Source of the DNA: Anthoceros angustus
Taxonomy: Eukaryota > Streptophyta > Anthocerotopsida > Anthocerotales > Anthocerotaceae
Length of the DNA stretch: 64,000 nt
Assembly: GCA_010909165.1 (NCBI GenBank)
Contig: MU008191.1
Coordinates: forward strand, 310,001-374,000
Direction of reading: 5' to 3'
Part shown: positions 23,773-34,471 of the stretch, one piece after another
Position numbering within the stretch: position 1 is the first letter of the stretch
Layout: each line of letters opens with the position of its first letter
Notes under the pieces: model-generated
Databases searched by the model: none
What the model saw: the letters and a program-made list of their open reading frames with translations, nothing else
Told to the model about the DNA's origin: nothing
Position numbers and translations under genes: made by a program

Positions 23773-24107
23773 GGTTTGATCAACATCCCTTCGTAATTGT
23801 AAAGAGCTACTTTTCGCCGAGGTGATTTTTGTATATGTAGAAGACCTGTTAGGTAAGAGCTTGCATTCAAAAAGGAGTTTTTCCGAAGTCCTTGACATGC
23901 CGCTGTCTCAGCAGGGAAAGCAGGGAGATGTTAATAGACCTTGCATCAGAGTGGGGCTGATACAGGTTACTCGGAAACTCGATTGTCAGGTTTGTAGGGA
24001 GCATTGAGGTGTTAAAAGTCAACTACCCTCCGTGTTTACATTGTACAGAACTTTTCCATGCAAGAAAGTGTACAAGGGGTCAAAGTTGTGTAAGCAGTGG
24101 ATGGTGG
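23773..24107. other. Convergent beta-ureidopropionase/kelch 3' region
   Basis: 335 bp between convergent genes; 3' UTRs expected. No further feature seen. Confidence 0.45.
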
Positions 24108-25844
24108 CTACAGCTGCAATTTGGTCCTCCACGTGCGGCCAACAATCTTTTTAGGAGAAGGATCATCAACACCTTTGTCCCTCTGGCCCGAAGTCACATA
24201 CAACCAGCCATCCCAGTAGGCAACCAACGCAGTTTTCACACGGTAGGGCAGCTGCCCGAGCGTTCTCCAAGCCTGAAAGGTGACATGGAAGGTGTGAGGC
24301 TGCCCTCTAATGGTCATTGACATGTTTTTCCATGTGAAAAAAGGGTAAGACGGTGAGGCAAGGAAGTCTTACCAGCTGCTTTGTGTCAAGCAGAAACACG
24401 TCTCCGATGAGTACCATTCTTTTGGTCACTGGATTCTTCTCTGTTGAACCACCAGCTGTGATGACCAGGTGCCCAGTTACTGCGGCTGCAAATTCTATAT
24501 GAGAAATAGGCTTGGGCACTGAAGGCAGGGAACCCCATTTGGAAGCCGCATCATCCAACATATATACGTCTCCGTAAACCGTCTGCAAAGTCAGGAAGTG
24601 TCAGCCGAACGCAGGTGCCACACGAGCATGCTGAAGGGGAGTGGAACCAACCTCTGGCTGACGAGAACACTTGAAGATCGGGGAACCTGGTTTGGCGACG
24701 AAGTCTCCCTCCTGCCCACCGATTACGTACAGACGGTCTTCAACCACCACAGAGGCTCTGCTTGCAACATATCACACTGGATTCAGTCGGCACCCAAAGG
24801 GTCCCAGGCCTTCAGATTTGCAACAATCTGCTGCTACCTGTGTGGGCCACCTCGGGGGATGGGAACTTCATTGCGCCACTCACTTTCAAGAGCCTTGCCA
24901 TGCTGTACAGCAAGGCTCCAGTGATCCAATGCAGGCTCTCGACGGTTCTCCTTGCTACCTCCCATAACATGCAGCCTCCCCTTCCATAGCTGGGTAGCAG
25001 GTGCGTATCTGTCGACCACGTCAAACCTATGTTAAACCACTGCATCCGACAAATCCACCAACAGAGGTTGTGATAAGCAGTTTTGGCTGCTTCTTGATAC
25101 CTTGGTACAGGGAGGGGAGGAAGGGTAGACCAATCTCCAGTGCGACTATCAAACACAAAATTGGCAGCTGTTGGTCCTCGACATTGTGGCCCATACTGGC
25201 CTGTGACAACGTAAATGTATTGGCCATCTGTGACCATTCCTAGGTGGGAATGCGCCATGCCCTTCGGCATTTTGATCTGCTTCCCCCAAGTATTATTCCT
25301 CAAGTCGTATACATCTACATGCGAATGCACCTGTTTCTCCAGCATCCAGGAGTGACCAAATCTTACTCAACACATTGTCCAAGACATTGCAACAAGACAA
25401 CTGTCCACTGCAGCTTCAATCACCTCATCAATTGTACTGTATCCTGCGAAAACAAACAAAAGACTGCCAATTTGCACGGCAGCTCCGTCCAGGCGTCTCA
25501 CAGGAGCCTCTGCAACCTCTTCCCACGTCAAGGTTGGCAAGTCTACCTTCTCCTCTTCAATATCCATCTCCTAACAGGTAGCAATTGCGCGAAATGCGCA
25601 ATCAGGTCTTTTCTTGCATGCCAGAATTGGAAGCATGGCAAAACTCTCACTAAATTACCGTGACGGCTTCTTCTACAGCAGGCCCGGAGTCACGGGAGTG
25701 GGAGCTCCATCCCGAAAACATGGCAGTCTGCGTGGAAGCCCACAGCAGGTTTGTGAGCACCACAACGCTGACCACGCTTGCGCATGCTCCTAGGACTGCG
25801 TATCTGCACCACCACCTCCCCTTGGCGTTGTTGGGGTGTCCCAT
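24108..25844 (-). CDS. Membrane-anchored kelch-repeat protein
   Basis: Seven exons: 25659-25844, 25424-25570, 25101-25330, 24838-25008, 24652-24757, 24373-24582 and 24108-24272; about 404 residues. The N-terminus has one hydrophobic segment (YAVLGACASVVSVVVLTNLLW), probably a type II anchor or signal. Kelch beta-propeller repeats follow: FVFAGYST, HSHVDVYDL, RLHVMGGSKENR, RLYVIGGQEGDF, DVYMLDDAASKWGSLP and the closing WLYVTSGQRDKG. It matches the plant galactose-oxidase/kelch superfamily proteins of the At1g51540/At3g27220 type in length and block order. No F-box is present. Molecular function is unknown for this group; an endomembrane lumenal or wall-related role is only a guess. All junctions preserve phase. 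Confidence 0.88.
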
Positions 25845-26250
25845 TGAACGAGCGGAACACAGGGCGGGGACATTATTAGTTTAAGCTACTCAGTTTCCGC
25901 GACATCTTGAAGATATGCGGTGGGTTTTCAAGCCTCTGGGCGTCATGTCACACAAATGGAGTGTACCGTCACAGGAATTGGCGGAGCTTTTTCCAAGACA
26001 AGCTGGACACATGGTTGTGGCCTCTGGGGACCAAGGTGCAGCGATGCCAGTCAGCTGTTCACCAGCTGCTGCCGAAGAGCTTCGAGGAGATCTTTGAGCA
26101 GTGAGCCTGTTGATTGCAGCTACCTGTGAAAAGACTTTTTGAAATAAGGGCCCGTCACATTCTCCACGGGACCTGTACAGATAAAGTGACTGGACTCCCT
26201 CCTGATGCTGCAGAGGGATAGTCAGTTAGGCAACAGACTCTTGCATATGC
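25845..26250. other. Kelch gene upstream region
   Basis: About 400 bp up to the PPR fragment. An open frame of 60 codons (25915-26097) has no recognisable family. Promoter expected here; no motif found. Confidence 0.45.
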
Positions 26251-27083
26251 AGATGGATGTATGCAAAATGTGGTGAATTGGGAGGCGCACGCCAGGTTTT
26301 GACAGCATGAGCTCAAAGGATGTGGTACAAGGCACTAGCTTGTTGTGAGGAGATGTTAGCTGTGTATTCGGCCTAATGATGCAGCTTTTACTTGCCTTTG
26401 AGTAGCATGCAGTCATAAGGGACTGGTGGATGAGGGTCGCAAGCACGTTGTTTCCATGCCTGAACAGCATGGCATCAAACCCACTGCTAAGCATTACGAT
26501 TGCATGATTGATCTTCTTGGGCGTGCGGGCCATTTAGAGGAGGCAGAGAAGAGGCTATTATCCTGCGAGCGCCAAAGTAATGTTGTGGGCATGGCGTTTT
26601 GGTTGTATCGCTGCAAAAGTCACGGGGGTAGAGAGATGTGGTGCTTTGAAAGCATTGTTAGGCTGGACCCTCAGCGGGGGTCTGCATATGTGCTTATGCC
26701 CAATGCCGATGCAGATACAGGTAGGTGGACCGATGTAGACTTGATTGAAACACAGACAATGGTAGCAGGGGCTAACAAGAAACCCGCTGTGGCGAGCATT
26801 GAGGTGAAGAAGCAGGTGCATACGTTTGCGGTTGGAGACAGAAGAGAAGATATTGCACTTCAGCTAGAGAGCACAAATACACGTCTGAAGCGGGGGGGGA
26901 GGCCACGTACCTCACACAAAGTTGGTATTGTAGCCACTGTCTGAGAAGGAAAAGGAAGATAATAGCCACAGTTCCCCGGAGGTCATGTCAAGGTTTGAAC
27001 AGAGAGACATTGTGGTAAGGGATGGGTATCGTGTGCATCGATTCGCAAATGGTTGTTGCAGTTATAAGGGTCGCCAGAGGTAG
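26251..27083 (+). pseudogene. Decayed 3' fragment of the DYW-type PPR gene
   Basis: Homologous to the last third of the downstream PPR gene (about 31490-32473). It starts in a YAKCGEL repeat, passes through a frame-broken stretch (stops before 26426), and then reads HGIKPTAKHYDCMIDLLGRAGHLEEAEK, the E motif region, NKKPAVASIEVKKQVHTF and, after a deletion, EQRDIVVRDGYRVHRFANG. Compared with the downstream copy, about 110 bp are missing between 26963 and 26966, removing the HxE and CxDCH zinc-binding core of the DYW domain. So it cannot encode an active deaminase. Confidence 0.8.
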
Positions 27084-27651
27084 CCAGTGCTCGAATTTGC
27101 ACGCCAGGGAATGTTGATTTTTCTCTTGGGGTGAAAATGCTTACACGTCGTCGTATCAACTCAATACACACGAATGTGGGAAGATTTGAGAGCCTATGAA
27201 ACTGTGGCGGCATGTGCAATGAACCAGTACAAGGGAGTGTGTCAACAGCCCCACAACCCTAACAGCAATCAGGGGTTGTGTTGTGATAACACACCTTCAT
27301 AAGTTTCTTACTCCCTTCATGAAAAGTGACCCACTTTGAAAACCACAACTAACACCGAGACTTTCATGCGGGACTTTCAAGAGCAGTCTGTTGCCCTTCC
27401 TGCTTGCTCTTATGTGCTGAGCTCATACTGTGATTTCCCCACCTTTACAAAGCTCAGTCTTCACCTTCGAAAACAGAACAACCACTTAAACATCTCAAAA
27501 CTTAACTGTAGGCTAGGAACAGGCCAAACACGTACTTTTGTGGAACTGGTGTGCCTGTTTAGGTCGGTCTGAAATGAAATGGTGTGTGAGGGGGTTAATT
27601 TATACAATGTGTTAATTGTGACATTAAAAGTACAAGATGATTTGGAGTAGA
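27084..27651. other. Region between PPR fragment and tRNA
   Basis: About 570 bp, moderately AT-rich, no gene recognised. It contains only short open frames. Confidence 0.45.
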
Positions 27652-27668
27652 GCTGGAGTAGCTCAGTT

Positions 27669-27701
<33 letters not shown>

Positions 27702-27725
27702 GAGGTTCAAGCCCTCCCTCTAGCG
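27652..27725 (+). tRNA. tRNA-Asn (GTT)
   Basis: 74-nt cloverleaf. The acceptor arm GCTGGAG pairs with CTCTAGC (one G-T), discriminator G. The D-arm is AGCTCAGTTGGTTAGAGC, the anticodon loop CTGTTAA has anticodon GTT at 27686-27688 between TGTGG and CCACA, and the T-arm contains GGTTCAA. The internal A box (TAGCTCAGTTGG) and B box (GGTTCAAGCC) are intact. No CCA is encoded and no intron is present. The duplicated 451-bp block starts at the very next base. Confidence 0.95.
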
Positions 27726-30565
27726 CTGTGGACAAGTGTTTACCTCTCCTGCTTTCTGAGATTTTTGGAGTATCAGACGGAGAAGGAGCGTTCGGAGAAT
27801 GGAGCCCATCCCATTTCCATATCTCAGTTTAGACAGGATCAGAATCGATATCGTCATTCCAAACTGATCTAATTAACCGAGACAAAATACTTGGGCATGA
27901 GCTCGTCACCACGGAGAAAGTGAGGACGCGCGGTTGCCAATGGGATCGAACGGCATCCTTTGGCCATGCCAATCCATTCCGCGGTTTTTTTCTGCGGACC
28001 CGGAAAAACCGTCTGCATTATTCTCTTCAGGGTGGTGTGCTTGTGCATAGTAGCTGTGCATCCTTCTTACACTCATCTTCCTTCAACTCATATTCCGACA
28101 GCGGTCTCTGTATGATGCGGTTAGCCTCATCTTCCGACAGTGGTTCCTGATTGATGGCCACAGTATGGCAACCGGACCCGTTGTGGACCCAACAAATTGG
28201 TGTGTTTACAGGGATTCTATTAGGAGCTCCCCTCACCTCATCCCAGGAGTCAACACCTGGCAAAGGAACCTCAGGTGCAGCAGTGTAAGGAGCCCAGCAC
28301 TTCCACTTCCGAGAAAATGTGTGGTGGGACGGTTTTCCAGCGATGGTGGTCGGGCAGGAGCAGGAGCACTTGTGGCAACAATTTTTTCTGGAGCCTACCA
28401 TGTGGTGGGACAACAGACGAGATAAGAAGAGCTCCCGTTCGCCTGACTTCCGGCGCAAGGGTCCGGCGAGGTCCTGTGGTTAAACAGCATGTTCAAGCCA
28501 GCTTGGGTTGATGAGCAGCTCGTTTCCTTGGATATGCAGATGGGTCATGGTGCCTCTCCTTCCAAGTCGAGCTCTCCGGATAAGCCTGGACCTGGGAGGC
28601 GTGCAGGATCGGAATTGGGCGTCGTAACGGCTGGAACCGTGAGCATGTTATGTCAGCAGGGAAAGCTTTCTGCGGCCGTTGGAGCCCTGGAATCTCCGGC
28701 GCAGACAGACTCTGCTATTTCTCAGTCTATGTTCTACACTATGCTGAAACAGTGTACAGCTAACAAGGATCTGGTTCTGGGGCGACGAGTTCATGACCTC
28801 ATTGTCAAACTGGGATACGAGTCGGATGCGTATTTGGGGAACCATACCTTGCGCATGTATGCGTGCGGAGGTAGGCTGCAGGAGGCCATGGATGTGTTCA
28901 CCAAGGTGGGCATACCAAATGCCTTCATGTGGTCTTCCATAATCGCGGCACATGCTAAGCAAGGGAAACCTAAGGAGGCCATACAACTGTACCATGAGAT
29001 GCGTAGGTCAGGAGTGAAGGCGAATAGTCAGGTCTTTGTAGCCGCCCTGCAAGCTTGCGCATTTGCCGCCGACTTGGAATCTGGCAGAAAAATTCACTGT
29101 GATGTGTTGCACAGTGGCATTCCTAACTTGTTTGTTGGCAACTGCCTGTGGACAAGTGTTTACCTCTCCTGCTTTCTGAGATTTTTGGAGTATCAGACGG
29201 AGAAGGAGCGTTCGGAGAATGGAGCCCATCCCATTTCCATATCTCAGTTTAGACAGGATCAGAATCGATATCGTCATTCCAAACTGATCTAATTAACCGA
29301 GACAAAATACTTGGGCATGAGCTCGTCACCACGGAGAAAGTGAGGACGCGCGGTTGCCAATGGGATCGAACGGCATCCTTTGGCCATGCCAATCCATTCC
29401 GCGGTTTTTTTCTGCGGACCCGGAAAAACCGTCTGCATTATTCTCTTCAGGGTGGTGTGCTTGTGCATAGTAGCTGTGCATCCTTCTTACACTCATCTTC
29501 CTTCAACTCATATTCCGACAGCGGTCTCTGTATGATGCGGTTAGCCTCATCTTCCGACAGTGGTTCCTGATTGATGGCCACAGTATGGCAACCGGAGCGG
29601 TTGTGGACCCAACAAATTGCTGTGTTTACAGGGATTCTATTAGGAGCTCCCCCTCACCTCATCCCAGGGAGTCAACACCTGGCAAAGGAACCCTCAGGTG
29701 CGGCAGTGTAAGGAGCCCAGCCCTTCCACTTCCAAAAATATGTGTGGGTCGGGACTGGTTTTCCAAGGATGGTGGTCGTGGGCAGGACCAGGAGCACTTG
29801 CGGCAACGATTTTTTCTGGAGCCTGCCATGCGGTGGGACAGGAGACGAGATAAGAAGACATCCCATTTGCCTGACTTCAGGCGTAAAGGGTCCGGCGAGA
29901 ACCTGTGGTTAAACAGCATGTTCAAGCCAGCTTGGGTTGATGGCCAGCTCCTTTCCTTGGATACGCAGATGGGTCATGGTGTCTCTCCTTCCAAGTCGAG
30001 CTCTCCGGATAAGGCTGAATCTGGCAGGCGTGCAGGATCGGAAATGGGCGTCGTAACTGCTGCAAATGTGAGCATGTTATGTCAGCAGGGGAAGCTTTCT
30101 GAGGCCGTTGGAGCGCTAGAATCTCTGGCGCAGTCGACAGACTCTGCTATTTCTCAGTCTCTGTTTTACACAGTGCTTAAACTGTGTACAGCTAAGAAGG
30201 ATTTGGTTGTGGGTCGACGAGTTCATGATCTCACTGCCAAACTTGGGTACGAGTCGAGTGCGTACTTGGGGAACCATATCTTGCGCATGTATGCACGTGG
30301 AGGTAATCTGCAGGAGGCCATGGATGTGTTCACCAGGGTGGGCAAACCAAATGTCTTCATGTGGTTTTCCATAATCTCTGCACATGCTAAGCACGGGAGA
30401 CCCAAGGAGGCCATACAACTGTACTATGAGATGCGTAGGTCAGGAGTGAAGGCGAATGGCCACGTCTTTGTAGCTGCCCTTCAGGCTTGCGCATTTGCCG
30501 CCGATTTGGAATCTGGTAGGAAAATACACTGTGATGTGTTGCACAGTGGCACTCCTGTTGATCTG
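27726..30565. repeat. 1420-bp tandem duplication (block A 27726-29145, block B from 29146)
   Basis: Offset between copies is 1420 bp. The first 451 bp (27726-28176 against 29146-29596) show no difference by eye. The remaining part, PPR coding sequence, differs by scattered substitutions and small indels. Block A is cut off inside a PPR codon run (LFVGN, then the junction) and block B continues into the longer gene. The left edge coincides with the base after the tRNA-Asn discriminator. Confidence 0.85.
28489..29145 (+). pseudogene. Truncated 5' copy of the PPR gene
   Basis: Open from the ATG at 28489 for 219 codons, then fused to the duplicated non-coding block and ending at a stop about 147 bp later. 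It contains the N-terminal region and the first PPR units (LGRRVHDL, YLGNHTLRMYACGGRL, VFMWSSII-like, EAIQLYHEMRRSGVKAN, ALQACAFAADLESGRKIHCD). It lacks all later repeats, the E motifs and the DYW domain. The upstream extension seen in the downstream copy is frame-broken here. Confidence 0.8.
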
Positions 30566-32473
30566 TTTGTTGGCAACCGCCTGGTCGGCATGTATGCAAA
30601 ATGTGGTGAAGTGAAAGATGCACGACAGGTTTTCGAAAGCATGGCCAACAAGGATGTGGTGACATGGACGGCCCTGATTGCTGGGTATGCACAGCAAGGG
30701 CTCGGCCACGAGGCACTTGTTGTGTATGAACGAATGGAGCACGAGGGCCTGATTGTGGCAGACCATGTTACTTTTGTTTGCCTTCTGAAGGCCTGTGCAG
30801 GCGCTGGTGCCTTACAGAAGGGCAGGCAGCTGCACTCACAGATTGTTGAAAGAGGATTGCTACATGACATACTGGTGGGCACCTGCCTGGTGGACATGTA
30901 TGCAAAATGTGGTGAACTGGAAGATGCACGCCGGGTTTTTGAAAGCTTGGCCACCAAGGATGTGGTGGCATGGAATGCCCTCATGGCTGGGTATGCACAG
31001 CAAGGACTGGGCCAGGAGGCGCTTGTTCTGTATGGACAAATGGAGCAAGAAGGCCTGATTTTGGCTAACCATGTCACTTTTGCTTGCCTTCTGAAGGCCT
31101 GTGGAAGCACTGGTGCCTTACAGAAGGGCAGGCAGCTGCACTCACAGATTGTGGAAAGAGGACTGCTGGATACTGGTGGGCAACTGCCTGGTGGACATGT
31201 ATGCAAAATGTGGTGAACTGGAAGATGCACGCCAGGTTTTTGACAGCTTGGCCACAAAGGATGTGGTGACATGGAATGCCTGATTGCTGGGTATGCACAG
31301 CAAGGACTCCAAGAGGCGCTTGTTGTATGGACAAATGGAGCAAGAGGGCCTCATTTTGGCTGACCATGTTACTTTTGCTTGCCTTCTGAAGGCCTGTGGA
31401 AGCACTGGTGCCTTACAGAAGGGCAGGCAGCTGCACTCAGATTGTGAAGAGGACTGCTGGATAACGTAGTGTTAGGCACCTGCCTGGTGGACATGTATGC
31501 AAAATGTGGCGAACTGGAAGATGCACGCCAGGTTTTTGACAGCATGAACACAAAGAATGTGGTGACATGGAATGCCCTGATATCTGGGTATGGTACTTGT
31601 GATGATGGTCACAGAGCACTAGCTTGTTTTGATGAGATGTTGGTTGCCGGGATCCAGCCTGATGGTGCTACTTATACTTGCCTTCTAGAAGCATGCAGTC
31701 ATGAGGGACTAGTCCACGAGGGTCGCAAACACTTCAATTCCATGGCTGAACAGCATGGCATCAAACCTACTATTGAGCATTACACCTGCATGGTTGATCT
31801 TCTTGGGCGTGCAGGCCATTTAGATGAGGCAGAGAAGGTGCTATTGTCATGTGAGGGCCAAAGTAATGTTGTGGTCTTGACGTCTCTGTTGAATGCCTGC
31901 AAAAGTCACGGGGATATAGAGAGGGCGACGTGGTGTTTTGAAAGCATTGTTCAGCTGGACCCCCAGGAAACGCCCGCGTATGTGCTCATGGCCAATGCCT
32001 ATGCAGATGTAGGGCGGTGGATTGATGTAGACAGGATTGAAACACGGAGAAGGGTAGCAGGAGCTAATAAGAAACCTGCGGTGGCGACCGTTGAGGTGAA
32101 GAAACAGGTGCATACGTTTGCGGTGGGAGAAAGAAGAGATGATATTGCCCTACAGGTAGAGAGCACCAATGCACGTCTGAAGCAGGAAGGAGGCCACGTA
32201 CCTCACACAAAGTTGGTGTTGAAGCCAGTGTCTGAGAAGGAAAAGGAAGATGCCCTTTGTGGTCATGCTGAGAAGCTAGCTCTGGCGTTTGGTCTGTTGA
32301 ACACTCCGAGTGGGACACCTCTTATGGTAACGAAGAATCTACGCATGTGCAGTGACTGCCACAGTTCCACGGAGATCATGTCAAGGCTTGAACAGAGAGA
32401 CATTGTTGTGAAGGATGGGTACCGCGTGCATCGATTCGCAAATGGTCGTTGCAGTTGTCAGGGTCGAGCGTGA
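29585..32473 (+). pseudogene. DYW-type pentatricopeptide repeat RNA-editing factor, frame broken (possibly assembly error)
   Basis: An organelle RNA-editing factor by family. The frame opens at ATG 29585, with an alternative start at 29918 that matches the upstream copy's start. PLS-type repeats follow (several LVDMYAKCGEL / VVTWNALI / GQLPEALVL-like units). The stretch 30590-31490 is built from three near-identical units of about 300 bp. Frames break at about 31167 (five bases missing against its sister unit), about 31281-31320 and about 31436-31470. The frame 31469-32473 then runs clean through SCSHEGLV-type S repeat, E1/E2 and the DYW domain with HAEKLAL (HxE) and CSDCHSS. The PG box reads KKPAVATVEV and the end reads CSCQGRA instead of GDYW, as in DYW:KP-type domains. 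Breaks sit only in the repeat-rich part, so mis-assembly must be considered. Confidence 0.75.
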
Positions 32474-32586
32474 AAGGTAATTCGCTCTCTGGGCGTACGC
32501 CCTACTCCACCCCCCAAACGCAGGGTTAAAAAGCGTCTTTACAAGCACACAGAGGGAACATAGCTCGCGTTGCAACTGAGCGCAGG

Positions 32587-34029
32587 ATGGCATCGAGCAG
32601 CGAATTCGAACGCAAAGGCCGCACGGATCTCGGGGTGAATGTGGAGAATGGCAACACGCTGCGCATTGGGGATGGAGTGACCGTCCAATTCAGCCGGACC
32701 TTGCGAATCCCCGATGACAACAAGACGTACCCCCTCCCGCCAGGCCTGGGCTCCTTCCCCATACGGAGAGTCTCGGATTACGCCGGCAAGGTGCCGGAGA
32801 GCTGGCGCAGGCATGGCGGGGTGTTCCTCCCCATGTTCCAGCGGGAGGCCATGTGGCTCCGATTCGGAGGCAGGCCCTGGAAACCTAACGCCATGAAGCT
32901 GGCTGTAGGCAAGGTGTGCGCGCTGACGGGGAAGCCATGGTCGGAGGAGCTGCACGGGAAGCCGCAGGACTACCTGGTGGTTCCCTCGCAGCCCTGGTTG
33001 GATGGCATCAACTCAGGCCAAGGCACCATCAGCCAATTCATCGCCATGCCGCTAGGGATGGGCTACACTGTTGAAGGGCAGGTGACTGGCGAGGAGAAAC
33101 ACGGTGGCCTTCAGATTTGCGTTTTCGAGCCTAAGGCTGGAGTGTTCCCGGACCATTCCTATCCTTCTCGTCCCCGATCTTTCCTCTCCAATTTTGGAAG
33201 CTCGTACGCGGCTGACTCAGCTGAGGGCGAATCATCTCCGCCTCTAAAATCCGGCAGCGTGAGGACTTGTGCACCAGCAGGAGGATTTGTATTCGGATCA
33301 GCATCCGGCTCTGCTGCACCAGAAGGAGGACCGTTATTCGGACCAGCATTCGGCTCTGCTGCAACGACAGGAGGATCAGCATCCGGCTCTTCTGCACCAG
33401 CAGGAGGATCATTATTCGGATCAGCATTAGGCTCTGCTGCACCAGCAAGAGCATCAGGATCCCGAGGCTCTGCTGCACCAGCAGGAGCATCAGGATCCCG
33501 AGGCTCTGCTGCACCAGCAGGAGCGTTCGGTTCTTTTAGGACAAAAGTTCTTGCAGCATGCGCATCCTTTCGAGATGGACGTGAAGCCGGCACCGGGTCG
33601 CCTAAGGTGCAGCCAGGCGGAATGGAAATGGGGCTGGGAGCGGGAGGCAGCATGCGGCAGGAGATATACACTGACAAGCACGGCCTGCAGGTGTGGGATC
33701 AATCCACATTTTCCAGGGTTTTCGTTCATCTGTGCAACTCAGTCATGTGGCGGGACATAACTGGAGAGGCTCCGCCGGAATCGCCAGTGTCGGCCAAGAC
33801 GTACGCGTCTTACGGTTTGCCGTGGTTCGATCTGTACGATGAAGCGAGGGAGGGAGTGGATGCCTCTCCTACGCTGGCCGCGGTCAAGACCGTGAAGGAG
33901 ATGGACCAGGCCAAGGGCTTCGGTCCTCAACAAGATGACTCCTCTGTACCCGTGCCAAGCTGGAAAGTGCATGCCAGCTTGCCACCAGCCTTCGCACAGA
34001 AGCTCCCCGTGGACGACGGCGAATGGTGA
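32587..34029 (+). CDS. Uncharacterised conserved protein, single exon, with Gly/Ser/Ala repeat insert
   Basis: 480 residues with ATG at 32587 and no intron. The N-terminal two-thirds (RTLRIPDDNKTYPLPPGLG, RRVSDYAGKVP, HGGVFLPMFQREAMWL, FIAMPLGMGYTVEGQVTG, GGLQICVFEP) and the C-terminal part (QVWDQSTFSRVFVHLCNS, WRDITGEAPP, VSAKTYASYGLPWFDLYDE) resemble a hypothetical-protein family that I recall mainly from bacteria, with some fungi and seed-free plants. I know no function. Between these parts lies a low-complexity region (about residues 225-330) of repeating SAAPAGG, SAAPAGASGSRG and similar units encoded by 36-bp-type repeats. Lack of introns and the bacterial resemblance fit an old horizontal transfer, which is inference. 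No signal peptide or membrane segment. Confidence 0.7.
   Translation: MASSSEFERKGRTDLGVNVENGNTLRIGDGVTVQFSRTLRIPDDNKTYPLPPGLGSFPIRRVSDYAGKVPESWRRHGGVFLPMFQREAMWLRFGGRPWKPNAMKLAVGKVCALTGKPWSEELHGKPQDYLVVPSQPWLDGINSGQGTISQFIAMPLGMGYTVEGQVTGEEKHGGLQICVFEPKAGVFPDHSYPSRPRSFLSNFGSSYAADSAEGESSPPLKSGSVRTCAPAGGFVFGSASGSAAPEGGPLFGPAFGSAATTGGSASGSSAPAGGSLFGSALGSAAPARASGSRGSAAPAGASGSRGSAAPAGAFGSFRTKVLAACASFRDGREAGTGSPKVQPGGMEMGLGAGGSMRQEIYTDKHGLQVWDQSTFSRVFVHLCNSVMWRDITGEAPPESPVSAKTYASYGLPWFDLYDEAREGVDASPTLAAVKTVKEMDQAKGFGPQQDDSSVPVPSWKVHASLPPAFAQKLPVDDGEW
33254..33540. repeat. Coding minisatellite in the uncharacterised gene
   Basis: Repeats built on TCTGCTGCACCAGCAGGAG (18- and 36-bp periods) that encode the Ala-Pro-Ala-Gly-Gly/Ser-rich insert; the last two 36-bp units (about 33451-33525) are almost identical. 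Confidence 0.8.
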
Positions 34030-34240
34030 AATTTGTCTTGTTTTATATCCGTGTAGATCATTTTACCGCAATGTATGTAGTTATCATATTTCAGTCCCAC
34101 GACGGAAGTCCGTCCTCAGTGGACTTAAATAAAATTCTTCTTCTTTTCTCCGCAGATTGGATAGTTTAGTCCATTTCGTAGTCATTTACAATTCGGCAAG
34201 GATTTGGCCGTTGAATCGAGGAGAGAGCACGCGACCGCGA

Positions 34241-34456
34241 CAAAGAACGAACTGCAAATTGAACGACTCGTTAGGTTAACCGCTAGGTGATCGAGTTATT
34301 TCTTTCTGAGATCGATAAATATCTCTATGAACTTATGAACCTTGCCTACAAAGAAGGAATTGCAAATTGAACGACTCGTTAGGTTAACTGCTACGTGATC
34401 GAGTTATTTCTTTCTGAGATCGATAAATATCTCTATGAACTTATGAACCTTGCCTG
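34241..34456. repeat. 108-bp tandem duplication
   Basis: Units 34241-34348 and 34349-34456 differ at only a few positions; both contain CGACTCGTTAGGTTAAC and GAGATCGATAAATATCTC. Confidence 0.9.
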
Positions 34457-34471
34457 CTTATGAGACCGTCT

